Below, in pieces: positions 1 through 11,476 of a DNA stretch of 64,000 nt. Source of the stretch: Polytrichum commune. Its lineage: Eukaryota; Streptophyta; Polytrichopsida; Polytrichales; Polytrichaceae. The notes under the pieces are model-generated. The model saw nothing but the letters and a program-made list of their open reading frames with translations, made no database searches and was not told the DNA's origin. Location: positions 29,979,666 through 30,043,665 of the forward strand of contig OX485807.1 in the NCBI GenBank assembly GCA_950295325.1, read 5' to 3'. Made by a program: the position numbers and the translations under genes. Positions within the stretch are counted from its first letter, which is position 1; the number at the start of each line of letters is the position of its first letter.

Positions 1-930
1 ATTCGCATCTTTATGTCATTTGTTTGGACCCATTTTGAGCAAGAAAGATACGAAATTTAGACCTTGTATCCCAATATATGTTAAAATTTAAATTACATTG
101 CATCGATTGGGTTATGGTGATAGTTTGCACACACTTGCAGATTTGTATGGTATATCAAGGCCAACTGCTTGATCATTGTTAGAAATATTTGTAAAAAAAT
201 TAAAAAGGTGTTGGGCCATTGGTTTTTCAAACACCAACATTAGAGAAGATGAAGCAAATAGTTGAAGAATTTGAAAGTTTGCATGGAATTCTATACATCA
301 TAGGGCAATAGATGGTAGCCACATTCCAATTACTGCTCCAAATATAGGTCTTGTTTCATATTATTGTAGAAAAATTCTCTATTCAGTTTTACTTCAAGAT
401 GTAGTAGATTGTCAATGCAAATTTTGCGATTATGTTTTTGGTTGGGCTGGAAATATGCATGACTGATCTTTATTCTAAAAATAAAAAAACTAAAAAAAGC
501 CTATGAATGGAGGTTTTTTACCATACAAACTCATGGGCGATGTTGCGTATCTAATGCGTAATTGGTTTTATTCACCTTTAAAGGGAGAAAAGACAAGTCT
601 CTAAAAAAAATACTGGAATTCTATCCAATCAAACACTCAAATGGCAGTTGAGCATGCATTTGGCATCTTGAAGGGGAGGTGGAGAATATTGTTGAGGATA
701 ATTTATATGCCTTTACAAACTATTTAAGATATTATTACAGTTTGTTTGTGCCTCCACAACTTGTGCATTATACGTAATGATGAATTTGACTTGAATTGGG
801 CAAAGTGTGCAGAAGAATATATAAAAAAAACATATCATCATAAACATTTGGTGATCTTAGAAATATGGATACATTTCATATCTTAGAAGCAGATATAGCT
901 AAGATGAGGAAGATACAAAATAAAGAAGTA
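1..930 (+). pseudogene. PIF/Harbinger transposase, decayed and truncated by the window edge
   Basis: Conceptual translation in broken frames follows a PIF/Harbinger (DDE_Tnp_4) transposase in order: a helix-turn-helix-like stretch GDSLHTLADLYGISRPTA near 120-170; GILYIIG then AIDGSHIPIT near 275-330, holding the first catalytic Asp; YYCRKILYSVLLQ near 360-395; GWAGNMHD near 440-465, the second Asp; and VEHAFGILKGRWRILLR near 645-695, the third acidic residue (Glu), followed by CLHNLCIIRND. All three catalytic residues are still readable. At least two frameshifts (near 240 and 305) and several stops (for example after MHD) show it is dead. The protein would have cut and pasted its own element. 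The facing Myb/SANT-like gene at 3.8-4.9 kb may belong to the same element. The 5' part lies outside the window and the 3' limit is approximate. Confidence 0.85.
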
Positions 931-2183
931 CAAATAGAATTCAATGACCTTGTATAAAATGATACAAACAACTTGGATATTTTATAGATTAAAAAACAAA
1001 TTGCTGAAATAAAAGTAGACCGTGAGGAAAAAATCAAAATATGTTTCAAGAAACTACTCAAGTTCATTTAATGTTGACAAAAAACTATTACATGAAACAG
1101 TTGTAAACCCCTGGAATGCTCCACCACTCTGCGGGATCACTTTTAATCAGGATGCTAGAATTAAAATTTAGAATTGATATGGAATTTAGAGAAAATTAGT
1201 TCATATAGCATTCAACCTAGAAGAAGGAAGGTGAATTACCGAGGATTTCAGACCTTCAACCGGAAGAAACTAAAATCTAGTGAAGTATAAAATTGGCCAA
1301 AATAAAAACTAAGTAGTGCAGAAAATAACGAAGTAGGAAAAACATGCTAGCTAGTAAAATCAACGAGCTAATATTTACGTTAATAGATGCTCGCTAAACA
1401 AATATTACTTAATTAATATGGCTACACAAGACAATTAGAGGTGTTTGGCGTAACACTGGGAAATCGGCATGAGAACTTTTGGAGAAAAAAAGAAAAAGCA
1501 AGAAGGCTATTTGCCCACTTGCCCCTTGCAAATTCGATGGCAAAAATTTAGGAATATTTTAAAGGTCTCCCATCAGAGCTACATCGGTGAAATGGTGGCA
1601 ACCTCAACCGGAAAAACTGCCGAGCCTAAATTTTGGGGAATGATTCGAAAAATGAAGCCAGTGGCGGAGGAATCCAACCCCTTTTTGAGAAGGTTTAAAA
1701 ACCCCTTCCTTCCATTTTGTACTATCTTTCTTTTTCTAAATGCTTGGGCGAAACATTTCTTCTATGTAGTTAGGAAAAAACTTCTATCTTGCCTTCTCAA
1801 TGTCCTAATAGTAAAACTTGGAAAATTCTCTATATCTCTTCTAGTTGGAATGTGTGTTTATTAATATACAAAAATTCTTCATTCCTTTATAAAGGTAGAT
1901 TAAATGTTATGATTACAAGTGGATGTATTGTACATTTCAACCTTCGATGGTCTGAACGCTTAGTTTTAAATTTAAAACAACATAATTATCATTTTTTTTA
2001 TAGAGATTTTCTACAGCTATCTATAGCCGTTTTCCAATTGAGATTTGGTTAAGGTAGTAATTAGTTATAAATTTTCAAAGATGGAATAGAAAAAACAAGG
2101 TGTTCTTTTGGATAGCGGCTGTTGGATCAAACTTGCTAGTCCAATAAAAATTTTAATTTTTTCCAAGTAGGTATTTTTCTAGG
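931..2183. other. No recognisable gene; probable interior of a Harbinger element
   Basis: AT-rich sequence between the transposase remnant and a tandem repeat. A 131-codon ORF at 1469-1864 on the + strand starts with a Lys/Glu-rich stretch but has no domain I recognise, and I treat it as chance. If the transposase and the Myb-like gene belong to one element, this is its interior. Confidence 0.4.
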
Positions 2184-2650
2184 TTTCTAATGTTGTTTAG
2201 AACGTTTGATTTGACTAAGACATGAATTAAATATGAGTTTTTGAAGGCGGGATACGTAGTTTGAGACTTTTTAGTTTACAGGGAGTCTGTTGGATTCATT
2301 TTGACTTAACATGATAATAATATATATTTTTCAATTTTTTTTTAATATCTTTCTAAAGTTATTTAGAACGTTTGATTTGAATAAGACATGAATTATATAT
2401 GAATTTCTAAAGACAAGATATGTAGGTTAAGACTTCATGGTTGATTAATGTATTACAAGGAGTCTCCTGGATTGATCTTGGCTTTAACATGTTAATATCA
2501 TATTTTCTCAATTAGACCTTATTAATAGTTTTCTAATCATGCATAGAAAACCCAGATTCAAGTAGTAATGGATTTACTATGAATTTTTTAAGTTGGAAGT
2601 TGATTAGGTTGGTTGGAAGGATCGGTTGAATCGACCTCGCACTTCCAACC
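2184..2650 (+). repeat. Imperfect tandem repeat, about 166-180 bp, 2.7 copies
   Basis: Copies begin at about 2184, 2350 and 2529. Each opens with a TTTCTAA-like start; the first two share TTTAGAACGTTTGATTTGA, then AAGACATGAATTA and a conserved segment ending near GGAGTCTnnTGGATT. The third copy is more diverged and partial. No reading frame is conserved between copies, so this is structural repeat DNA, perhaps part of an old element's regulatory region. Confidence 0.7.
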
Positions 2651-3833
2651 CTCATAATTTTTACATTTTATATCCAATTAAAGTGATTTTTAGATCATTA
2701 GAAAGATAATTACGTTAATTAAGTAATTTTTTTATACTTAGGCCTAAATTATAGTGAAAAAGAAATAAATGATGTTTTAATCATAAACTAACATAAGCTT
2801 TACAATCAAATTAGCTACAAGGAAAAAGATAAGATCAACGTCTGGAAAGTTGAATAAGGATAGAAGTATCGGCTCGGCCTATATTGGGCCCAATCAACCG
2901 AGGAGAATTGAAGTAAACTAACTAACCCTAGCCTTTCATTTAGGGTTAGAGGGAACGCGGCCAAGATATGCATCCCTAAACCCACTCGCTTATTCCGTAA
3001 GACTAAGTGACTTGATCACTTGACCGCCAAGGGGTACCCAACTCCATTATTTTTGGGCCCCTTGGAATGTTTTGTAGTAGTAACTTTATTTATTAGAAAA
3101 TTTCGTATGTGATAAGTTGGATTAATCACTGACACGACCACTCTGAATGTTATTGGTGGAAAGAATTAAATGATCGATCAAATTATCGTTATTCCGTTCA
3201 TTGAGTTAGGGGTGGTATGAGTCACTCATGATTGGTGTGGATCAAAGCCATCTCAATTTATAAGTTATTATTGTTTTGGTTCCATGGTTGGTACGTCTGC
3301 GGTTAGAATAAGTTGTAGGTTTAGATTAGAAATAGATATGAAAATTGATTAGTGGAATTTAGAGCTACAATAGTAAAAAACTAAACTTCAATCTCCGGAG
3401 GTACTACAACGCATATTTAATTTTCCTCCAAAAATCTAAGTACTCACATTATACACTTATCATCTGGGTTCGGCTAGGACACCTGCAAGTGCAGGCCACC
3501 TTCACCGAAAGGCTTGTGTGATATTTTTAGGTTCCCTCGGAATGGGGTGGCCCAAATGCGCCACAGCAGTTAGAAAGAAAGAAAAATAACATTTCCATTG
3601 GATACTAGCATTGATATAGAATAAGACTAGAGTTTATCAATGAGTCGATCCATTTGATGATCTATCTTTTGCAGCAATTCATTGGTCTTGGCCAAGTGGT
3701 CCAACATTACAGTTCCATTGTCTTCCATCTTCCTAAAATAAAATAAAATTTCGTCTTGAAATTTGTTTTTATTTGAAGCCAATGAGAATTTGGATTAAGA
3801 ATTGCGTTATATTTGTATATCCCGAGATATATC
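2651..3833. other. No gene seen
   Basis: Mixed AT-rich DNA. A short inverted pair (CCCTAGCCTTTCATTTAGGG) lies near 2927-2946. No long ORF, RNA gene or clear element boundary was recognised. Confidence 0.4.
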
Positions 3834-4916
3834 TTAATTTGCATCATCATAATTGGCTTGTGCATCGCCATTTGTACTATCTATTGTAGTTGCTCTCACA
3901 TGCTTTATTACGGAGCCGGCTTGGTGCCACCATTGATCCAAAAAATCATAGAATTTACAGTCATGGCTATCGTAATCTGAAACCGAATTGGCAAGTTTGT
4001 CTTCTTTGTATAACTTAAAAATAGTTTCAAATTTCTTGCGACATGCTTCAGCAGTACGAGAAAATCCAGGGATTGTAGCTAACATTCGTGCTTGAAGTCG
4101 AACCCTTGTATCAACTCCTACTCAAAATGAATTATAACATTAGAATACTATGTAATATGATGTGTTGGATCGTGTTAAAATGCTTTAAAACATGTCCTTA
4201 ACCTTTAAAAATGACATGGAAATATTTAGTGTAGTACATGCTTGGGTTATGTAGAATGAATATAAAAACAATGTATGAATCTTCTAGTATCAAAGAATGA
4301 GAAGGAATGTTGGTTGGTGAAGTTTAGGAATAAGGATTCAAAGTCATAAGGTCCATGATTCAACGCTTGGAGGCGTTGTCTTGACCGAAATCCCATTCCA
4401 TTTGAAATTCAAATGGGGGGTAAAGGGGGGGGGCACAAATCTAGGCCAATCCGGCCTTTCGCGGCGGTGAGCGAAGGCAAAGGCATCAAAAGGCATACGC
4501 CTTTTTCTAAAAACAACTACTATATAACAAATAAAAATTTAAAAATCCTTGAATATATTAGTAATATACGGTTTTTTTTTGCATTCTTCTCAAACTCCGA
4601 CTGCATCTCCCCTCGAAGTGCGATCAAGTGCTCAACTTCGTTGTCCAACCAATTATTCTTCTTTTCGCCTTCACATTCTTCTTTATCTTCTCCTTCCACC
4701 TTCACCTTTGTAGCCCTCCTCTTTGCTGGGGTTTTCTTTTTCCCTACTGCATCTCTCTTCTTGTTTAGGGGTTTGGTAGAAGGTTCTACAATTTGCACGT
4801 CATTCCCTTCATCTACTTCTTTTCCTCCAACATCTATGTTGTCTTCACAAGGTTCAAACTCTCCAATCAAGTTTCTATTAGTTGAAGAAGAATTCGGATT
4901 GTAAGATCTAAAGGCA
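3834..4916 (-). CDS. Myb/SANT-like (trihelix-type) protein, probable PIF/Harbinger partner
   Basis: Two exons can be joined with consistent phase: exon A from about 4916 down to 4570 and exon B from 4117 to 3834, with a GT donor at 4569 and an AG acceptor at 4119-4118 (intron about 450 bp, phase 1). Exon A ends with NNWLDNEVEHLIALRGEM and EFEKNAKK; exon B has IPGFSRTAEACRKKFETIF, YKEDKLANSVS and KFYDFLDQWW. Together these make one Myb/SANT-like DNA-binding domain of the kind found in the second protein of PIF/Harbinger elements, which helps bring transposase to the element ends (family knowledge). Upstream it is acidic and Lys-rich (KKRDAVGKKK, with an NLS-like look). The frame is closed by a stop just above 4920 and has no ATG, so a further 5' exon or decay is likely. 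A domesticated trihelix factor is the alternative. Confidence 0.65.
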
Positions 4917-4920
4917 CTAG

Positions 4921-6654
4921 TTGCAAATTAAATTAAGCAAATCCAATAATAGAGGCCCCTCTATATTCATGCTTGAAACTAGAGTGTCCTTTTTGTTTTG
5001 GCTTCTCCAATTTTACACTAACCAATGTGGAAAAAATGTGGTGAGAAAACTCTTGACCAACCCAAATTTATTAGGCCCCCAAAAAATAGTAGTAGTAATA
5101 CTAATACTAATACTAATATTAACAATAGCAAAATTTACAACAAGTAAAAATTGGTTGTCATAAGAATAGTTTTTTTGCAAAAATAAAATAAAATGAAGGC
5201 CATGTAGAGCTCAACACACGTCTACCCATTGGTATCATGCACTCACACATTTTTCACCATTGCCAAAGTCTTACCTTCAAGACATACGAGGACAGTAGGG
5301 TTTGGCCCAATGCTGAAACCCCAACCTTTGATTACACCAAATTTTGGATGTAGATGGTGGGGCAACTATATTCAATGGGTGGTAGTCTAACCCTAACCCT
5401 AACCCCTCCATCTCATGTCGCCCACCCTACTGCAGAAGTCCTTAGTAACCATCTTAACTTCACTTCTACAATGGAAAAGAAACATTAGATAATGGCCTCA
5501 ATGCTCTAATAGATATTTGACATAGCCTTGTAGAGAATTTTGAAATACAAGTACTACATTGTTTTGTCTAATTAGTGTTATTTACCATTTGGAGTTCCAT
5601 GTTCCTATAACTTCTTACTGACATCATTGTTTTCTTTTTTTATCAACTAAGTTATATCATATTCTTCGGTGTGCATACTAACTACACTAAACCTGATATT
5701 TAGTGTCACTATGATAACTTTTTTAGATGACACTTCTTATGAATAAGTGAACAGTGTCTGTCATGGATGCTGGATGAGTTCGTCCTTTGGCCAAAACCCT
5801 ACCTTCTCTTGTCAAAAGCAACTTGTGATGAAATATTGTCATGGATGATTGAAATTCAGATGAAAAACCCACTTGATAAGTATCCGTAATTGCAACACTG
5901 TAAATACACAATCCCCCAGAAGGCTTACAAGGAATGACAAATAATGTTGGATTCACATTTAGTGTTGGTGACACCAACACTGCCGTTTACAAATTCGTAT
6001 CGAGCAAGACAACTACAATTGGTGACACCAAATATCATAGACAGTGTACTTACGTTATGTGGGTGACAAGTGACACCCTCCAGTAAAAAGAAGAAGAAGG
6101 AGGAAAGTTCATAGCAATGCGTGCCTCCAAGTGGCAATCCACACTAATTTGGCAGACTAGTGTACCTATGTGAAGGGGAGAGTGGGGGGTGGCTCCCATG
6201 AGATAAATGCAAAGGACCCATGCGCAGTTTGAATTGTTTAAATTGGGGTACTTACAAAGTGGCAGGGAAGGGGGAGGTCTCATTGGTAAGTAAAGGCATG
6301 AGACAGACGAGGCTTCCAAAGCCTGCAAAGGTGTTTATGTCACATGTGCTCCAACAGCAAGACTCGCGAGGACGTTCCAGGCGGCCCGCTGGTCAAACGA
6401 GCCCCCCAAATCTACACCCCTCATAGATTCCAGCCCCCCCCCCCCTCCTGCCAACCCTACTACACATCCATCTTCATCATTCACGGCCGGCCATGGGAGA
6501 GCAAGAGAGAGAGAGGGAGAGAGAGAGATCCATGCCTGGCATTGGAGTTATTATTGCCTGCGACCTTGAAGTGGAGGAGGCCACCAGGGCCAGGGCGAAA
6601 TAAGATGGAGGCATGAAGCCACAGGCTGAGCGGGGCTGTTGTTTGTGTCGTTTT
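4921..6654. other. No gene seen; short repeats and microsatellites
   Basis: Contains a (TAATAC)n-like microsatellite near 5090-5130, three CCCTAA units near 5391-5410, a C12 run near 6434 and a purine-rich (GA)n tract near 6505-6530. A segment at about 5819-5915 (GATTGAAATTCAGATGA ... GTAATTGCAACACTGTAAAT) is repeated in diverged form at about 52560-52617. Overlapping short ORFs on both strands at 5.7-6.6 kb have no recognisable domain. Confidence 0.4.
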
Positions 6655-6764
6655 GGAGTCTTATGTTACGGGGTGGGTGTCCACTTCAATGCAGGCTAGC
6701 TTACGACATCCTGACCTGCACGACTCACGGACCAAGTCACCCGATATCTATGTGTGTGTATATA

Positions 6765-7209
6765 CAGTCCTCCCTTTATAAATGTTACACCTATAAGTGT
6801 TAACCCTCTCTAAATGTTAACTTTCTTCTACTCCCCACATATTGCACACTATAAATGTTAAACGTGTTAACTGTTAACAAAATGGTACTCCTTTCTTTGT
6901 GAATTTGACTCTATAAATGTTAACGAATGAAATACAACCATAATATGGATGATAAAAACTACACATCCAATTACATTCCTCTCTCTCACCCGTGATTTGT
7001 AAACTTGATATTGAATAAAGTTTTGATTAGGTTTGCAATTTTATGAATGGTATTCACTCACAAGGACTCTTCACAATTGCTTATATTTATAAATGCTAAG
7101 ATTTGTATATTGCTCAAAACAGTAATTTTATAATTGTTAATTGTTAACACCTCTATAAATGTTAACTTTGATCCACTCCCGAGGGTTAACATTTATAGAG
7201 GGTAGACTG
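6765..7209. mobile_element. TA-flanked MITE with CAGTC ends, copy 1
   Basis: The element is 445 bp. Its left end, CAGTCCTCCCTTTATAAATG, is the inverted partner of its right end, which reads CAGTCTACCCTCTATAAATG on the other strand. TA dinucleotides flank both sides (6763-6764 and 7210-7211), as expected for Tc1/mariner/pogo insertions. Subterminal copies of CTATAAATGTTAAC recur in both orientations. There is no coding capacity. A second copy of nearly the same length is at 20189-20635. The CAGTCTA-CC start is shared with the pogo/Tigger element at 29.5 kb, which suggests mobilisation by that family (inference). Confidence 0.88.
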
Positions 7210-7308
7210 TATATATATATATAGACTGTATATATATATATAGACTGTATATATATATATAGACTGTATATATATATATAGACTGTATATATATATATAT
7301 ATATATAT
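7203..7308 (+). repeat. About 20-bp tandem array made from the MITE end
   Basis: AGACTG followed by an alternating TA stretch is repeated five times (AGACTGTATATATATATA units), then a longer (TA)n. AGACTG is the last six bases of the MITE and TA its target site, so the array looks like amplification of the element-flank junction, probably by replication slippage through (TA)n. Confidence 0.85.
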
Positions 7309-7720
7309 AAGGGATTGTTAGTTCGACCACATACTGGTTAAAAATGACCGCAAAGATGCATCACGCAGTCACATGATTTGTCCAATTTGAACAATTCTAG
7401 TTGTGAGTTTAAATGTGAAGAAAGAGGAAGCAAAGCGGATTCCTTGCATAATATTATTCAAATTCAGGGGTGGGTGTACACTTCAATGCAGGCTAGCTTA
7501 CTACACATTGACCAGCATGACTCGCAGACCAAGTCACCCGATATCTATGTGTGTGTGTGTATAGATATATAGGGGTTTGTTGATTCGACCACACGCTGGT
7601 TAAACATGACCGCACAGATGTATCGCACAATCACATGACTTGTCCAATTTGAATAGTTCTAGTTGTAAGCTCAAATGTGAAGAACAAGGAAGCAAAGCGG
7701 ATACCTTGCTCCTCTTCATG

Positions 7721-10450
7721 TGTGCAATAAAAAGTCAAATTTTGGCATGCCATGTAACCGCGCGACGCGTCTTTGTGGTTGCTTCAACAATCTCATGTAT
7801 ATATTGGCTACTTAGTAAAGTGTATGGTTCTATTCTGGGCACTTCCAACTCCACGATTTGGCTATTTGGTCGGATTCAAAAGTTGTTTATTTTGGTTAAC
7901 AAATGCAAATTACGACGAGGGTTTTTTCAAGTTTCAAAATTGGAGTTGAGGTGTAGAAGCTAGAAGAGGTCAAGCAAATATTTCTTCTTCTTCTTCTTCT
8001 TCTTCTTTAAGTGATCACATATGTCCTTCCAATTGTGCTCACTATTGGACATAAAATAATGTTTATATTTTTAGCACATAGTCCAAACTCATTTGTAACA
8101 CTTGCCATTAGGTGTCATTCTTAACTTCAAAGCTTGCCATATACTTCAAAAGCCACTTTAGGTGAATCAACCACGTATAGGGGGTCAAGTTCTTATTTTG
8201 GATGGATGAGATGTACACTTGTACGTGACAATTCCCTCTCGCTCATATGAAGAATTGGGAACCGTCTTAGAACTATACATAGAAGTTGTCTCAACTAGGT
8301 ATATCATGTGACGAAATTAATATCCTAAATTCCTATGATCCACCAAGATCTGAATAGCATTATATGTATGATTTGGTGTGGCTTTAAAATTGATGTGCTA
8401 TGTTAATTAGAATGGCCTCCATGACATGTCATGTTGAAGCATGTGTCCCATGCCACCTTTACTAGTGGGCACCCAATGTTGCAAGATCAATTATGTGGGT
8501 TGATGATGGTTAGCAAGGGCCACACTAAATTAAAATGTACATTGTAGTGAAAACTACATAACTACACTTTGTTCAAATGAACCAACTTTAGAAAGGGTTG
8601 TTGTAAGGTTTGGTTGTGCACTTGCTCCTTTAGTTGCTCCCAGTGAACTAATTGTTTGGGGCTATGATAGATGTCTTGTGCTCTCCTCCCCCACACACAT
8701 ATTTGCATGTTGATGATCGTTCCCCTTGGATCCCATTATAATTACATGGGATCTCTGATGATTTAAGAGTTGAAACAACCTCATAGATTTATTGATGTGC
8801 TAAATAGATAGATATAAACATTGACTCCGGTAGGAGCAGACATGACTTGAGAGCCACATCACCCATGGGCTACTTTCCCATGTCATGGGGGGGCTCTATT
8901 CGAGGTAACATGTGAGGAGCTACCATGTGACATGTGAGAAGGTGGCATGATAACCAAGTGTTTGGAGGCTAGGACCAATGTTGTCATTCACTATCTTAAG
9001 AAAGTGTGGAGCTTAATGCTTGAGGAAATTAATTCGCATCAATATCTAAGGATGCCCAATATTCACACAAATTTTGTTTTTAGATAATAACATTTAATAA
9101 GGAAAGTTTTGGGAAATGTTTTTTTTCAATTTGGTTGCAATTAGGGTTTAAAAATAGACAATACATTATAATTTTAGATTCAAAACCATCCAAGTAGGAC
9201 ATGTATAAATCATATCTCGTTTTGTTAGAAGTCTCTCAAATGCACATCATCTTCCAACCAATGTTTTCACCTACAATGTAGGATTATGATGTTGTATATT
9301 GTAGGTTGGAATACATTGTGTAGCCACAATATTATCTCATACGGTTTCAGTGTCGGTTTCTTGGTATATAGCGTGGCCCAAAGTTTTCAACATAAACAAT
9401 GTAGTGTGTGTTGAACATTAAAAACTACTATCCCCTGATTAGTATAGTGAACTCAAATTGGGTTGAACCAACAACCTATAGTAAGGGACATGTTATTGCC
9501 CCCTCAGTAGGTGTCGTGAAACCAAATCCAGTTGATAGAGTTATCCCTAGGTTCCATCCTTTTGTGAGAGAACTTTCAATTAAGAGCTCGTTAGCTCGTC
9601 GTGTATTGGAACTTACTTTGAAAGTTGGGTAAGATTTTTGGGACCTATTCTCTACACTTCTCAAACTTTCAAAAAATTAGGATGTAAAATACAGTAGGCA
9701 CATGGGACTTACTATCCTAAATTCCAAATCAACATGTGCAAGGCTAGCTAAGCCCACCCATCCTAGTAAGACAAACTAGAAAGATGGTCATTGCTCTTTG
9801 TGTATGACAGTTTAAGTGTTAAGAAAACTTGGATGACTTAGTGTTGATCCTCACAAACTCAAGGATTGGGACTGAACCCATGGATTGATCTACTTTACTT
9901 TACAAAGAACTCCGATGTGCTATAATATAGTTGGGGGCATTTTGCCTTAGTAGGTACTAGAAATTGGTGGGGCCCATCTCAAAGGCAAGACATCTAGCCC
10001 TTCCAAGGTCCGCCTTCAGTTGTTTGGATGCCTCTTATAATTGGCGATCATGAGTCGCCACACCTGCTTGGCGTTTCTTTCTCTGCCCACGTCAAAGATT
10101 GCCTACAAACCACAAGGAAAAGAGTTCACAGGGACAAACACCATCATCATTAGGTGATCAAACTTGTAGGTCCACATGGCCGTTACACTTCTTCTTCTTC
10201 TCCTTCTCCTTCTCCTTCTCTTCCTTCTTCCTTCTTTTTCTTTTGCCAGTGTTCCGAAGATCCATCGAAAGACTTGATCGATTCACACTAACAATCATGC
10301 TCACCAATCCAAGAGTGGTCAACTATCAATCTTGAAGAATTTCATGTACTTGGGTTAACATCCTATAATTCAACCGGAGTTTTTTTTTGTCTAGAGTTGG
10401 TTTTTACATACATCGCTTTCATGTTCAATAAGTTTTCGGTGCACGCTTGG
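7721..10450. other. No gene seen
   Basis: AT-rich DNA with a (CTT)n microsatellite near 7981-8009 and a (CTT/CTC)n tract near 10188-10232. A segment near 7815-7880 (GGGCACTTCCAAC context) recurs near 48600-48660. The ORFs at 7640-7963 and 9408-9632 have no recognisable domain. Confidence 0.4.
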
Positions 10451-10702
10451 TACTATGGGGACATGGTTCTATTAGTATTTCAATCACATGAAATGAGAAT
10501 TCACAAGTTTGATTTGCCAATCTAATGTTGATCGCGATTTAGATGTAAAAGAGTTCTTCATTAATTCAATGAGAGTCTTGGTCGGGAAGTGGTTCAACAT
10601 GTTTGGTACATGTTTGTGATCAGTATTAGATTGGCAAATCAGACTTGCAAATTCTCATTTCATGTGATTGAAATACCGATAGAACCCCAGGTTGCCATAG
10701 TC
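10451..10702. repeat. Foldback (inverted repeat) with about 83-bp arms
   Basis: The left arm, 10451-10533, pairs with the right arm, about 10618-10702, around an 84-nt loop. The inner 69 bp of the arms differ at about seven positions, all of which I read as transitions; both arms share ATTTCAATCACATGAAATGA and GATTTGCCAATCTAAT. It is non-coding. This could be a foldback MITE or a transcribed hairpin feeding small RNAs; the sequence cannot tell these apart. Confidence 0.82.
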
Positions 10703-11387
10703 TAGGGGAGATTGTTGTGGTTGCAACTACAAAAGCCATAGACAAACAAATGTTGTTGGGTCCTTAGAATTTATTTGGAGGTGGAAAATATCACAAAGTA
10801 CTAAGTTTATAATAAGTACCCAACAACATGCTAGAGAAGATTATAAATAACATAGAATGCTTAACAAACAATCTAAAGAATAATCTTGTAACTTTTTTAC
10901 GAAAACATCTAAATTTGTGTTTTGTTCCTATATTCCATTATGCTATAGCCCCTTGTAAGATGCTCCATGCATGCAAATGGTTGGTGAATCCCACTAGGTA
11001 GGGACCTCCCCGAGCTGATAACATACCATCAAAAGGATCATGGGGTCACTGACTCGTTGGCTCGCTTGCTCCGTTTGGAATTTTCCAAGTGGGGAAACAC
11101 CATGGATTGTGATCCCAACTCCACAAATGGTCAAAACCATCCGGTTGAATTGGAGAGTATCTCATCCCATTAGCATTTGTGATCCATGCATACTAATTGT
11201 CAAGGGCAAAGCCATGATTTTGACTTGGGGGCGGTTGATCTCAGAATATGGAAATATCCAATGTATATTTTATATTCAAATTTCAATAGTTGGTCAAATT
11301 TGATTATTTATTGAGAGATTTGGACTCGTCGAGCTCACATCCCCATAAAAAATTTGATAATGTCTTAAATATCCAAAGCTTTGGCAA
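10703..11387. other. No gene seen
   Basis: AT-rich spacer. The ORFs at 11040-11303 and 11290-11481 are short, overlapping and unrecognised. Confidence 0.4.
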
Positions 11388-11476
11388 CAAGGGCGAAGCT
11401 AGTGGGGGAGGGGGGGACTTTACTTCAATGTCAGGGGGGTTGATTCCCCCCCCCCCTTCCCCTTGGCTACGCCCCT
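11388..11476. mobile_element. Tiny hAT-like hairpin MITE
   Basis: It is 89 bp. The left end CAAGGGCGAAGCTAGTGGGG and the right end, reading CAGGGGCGTAGCCAAGGGGA on the opposite strand, are inverted partners, with G-run and C-run interiors that would fold into one long stem. The CA-GGGGCG terminus resembles hAT ends, but the flanks (TTTGGCAA versus CTAATTGT) do not form an 8-bp duplication, so the class is tentative. Confidence 0.5.

Larger units (their letters stand above)
6655..7720 (+). repeat. About 258-bp tandem repeat interrupted by a MITE
   Basis: Two nearly complete units start at about 7312 and 7570, sharing GTTCGACCACA...CTGGTTAAA, TCACATGA, TTGTCCAATTTGAA and AAGCAAAGCGGAT. The unit end (GGGTGGGTGT, CACTTCAATGCAGGCTAGCTT, AAGTCACCCGATATCTATG) appears at about 7470-7550 and again at about 6673-6750, just before the MITE at 6765. 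The MITE therefore landed inside an older tandem array, splitting one unit. Confidence 0.75.

Noticed and set aside
1469-1864. 131-codon frame
   Set aside because: No recognisable domain and AT-rich composition like its surroundings.
4413-4904. 163-codon + strand frame
   Set aside because: It is the antisense of the better-supported Myb/SANT exon on the - strand and has no domain.
5391-5410. Three CCCTAA units, telomere-like
   Set aside because: Too few units, and the usual plant telomere repeat has an extra A; chance or a minor repeat is more likely.
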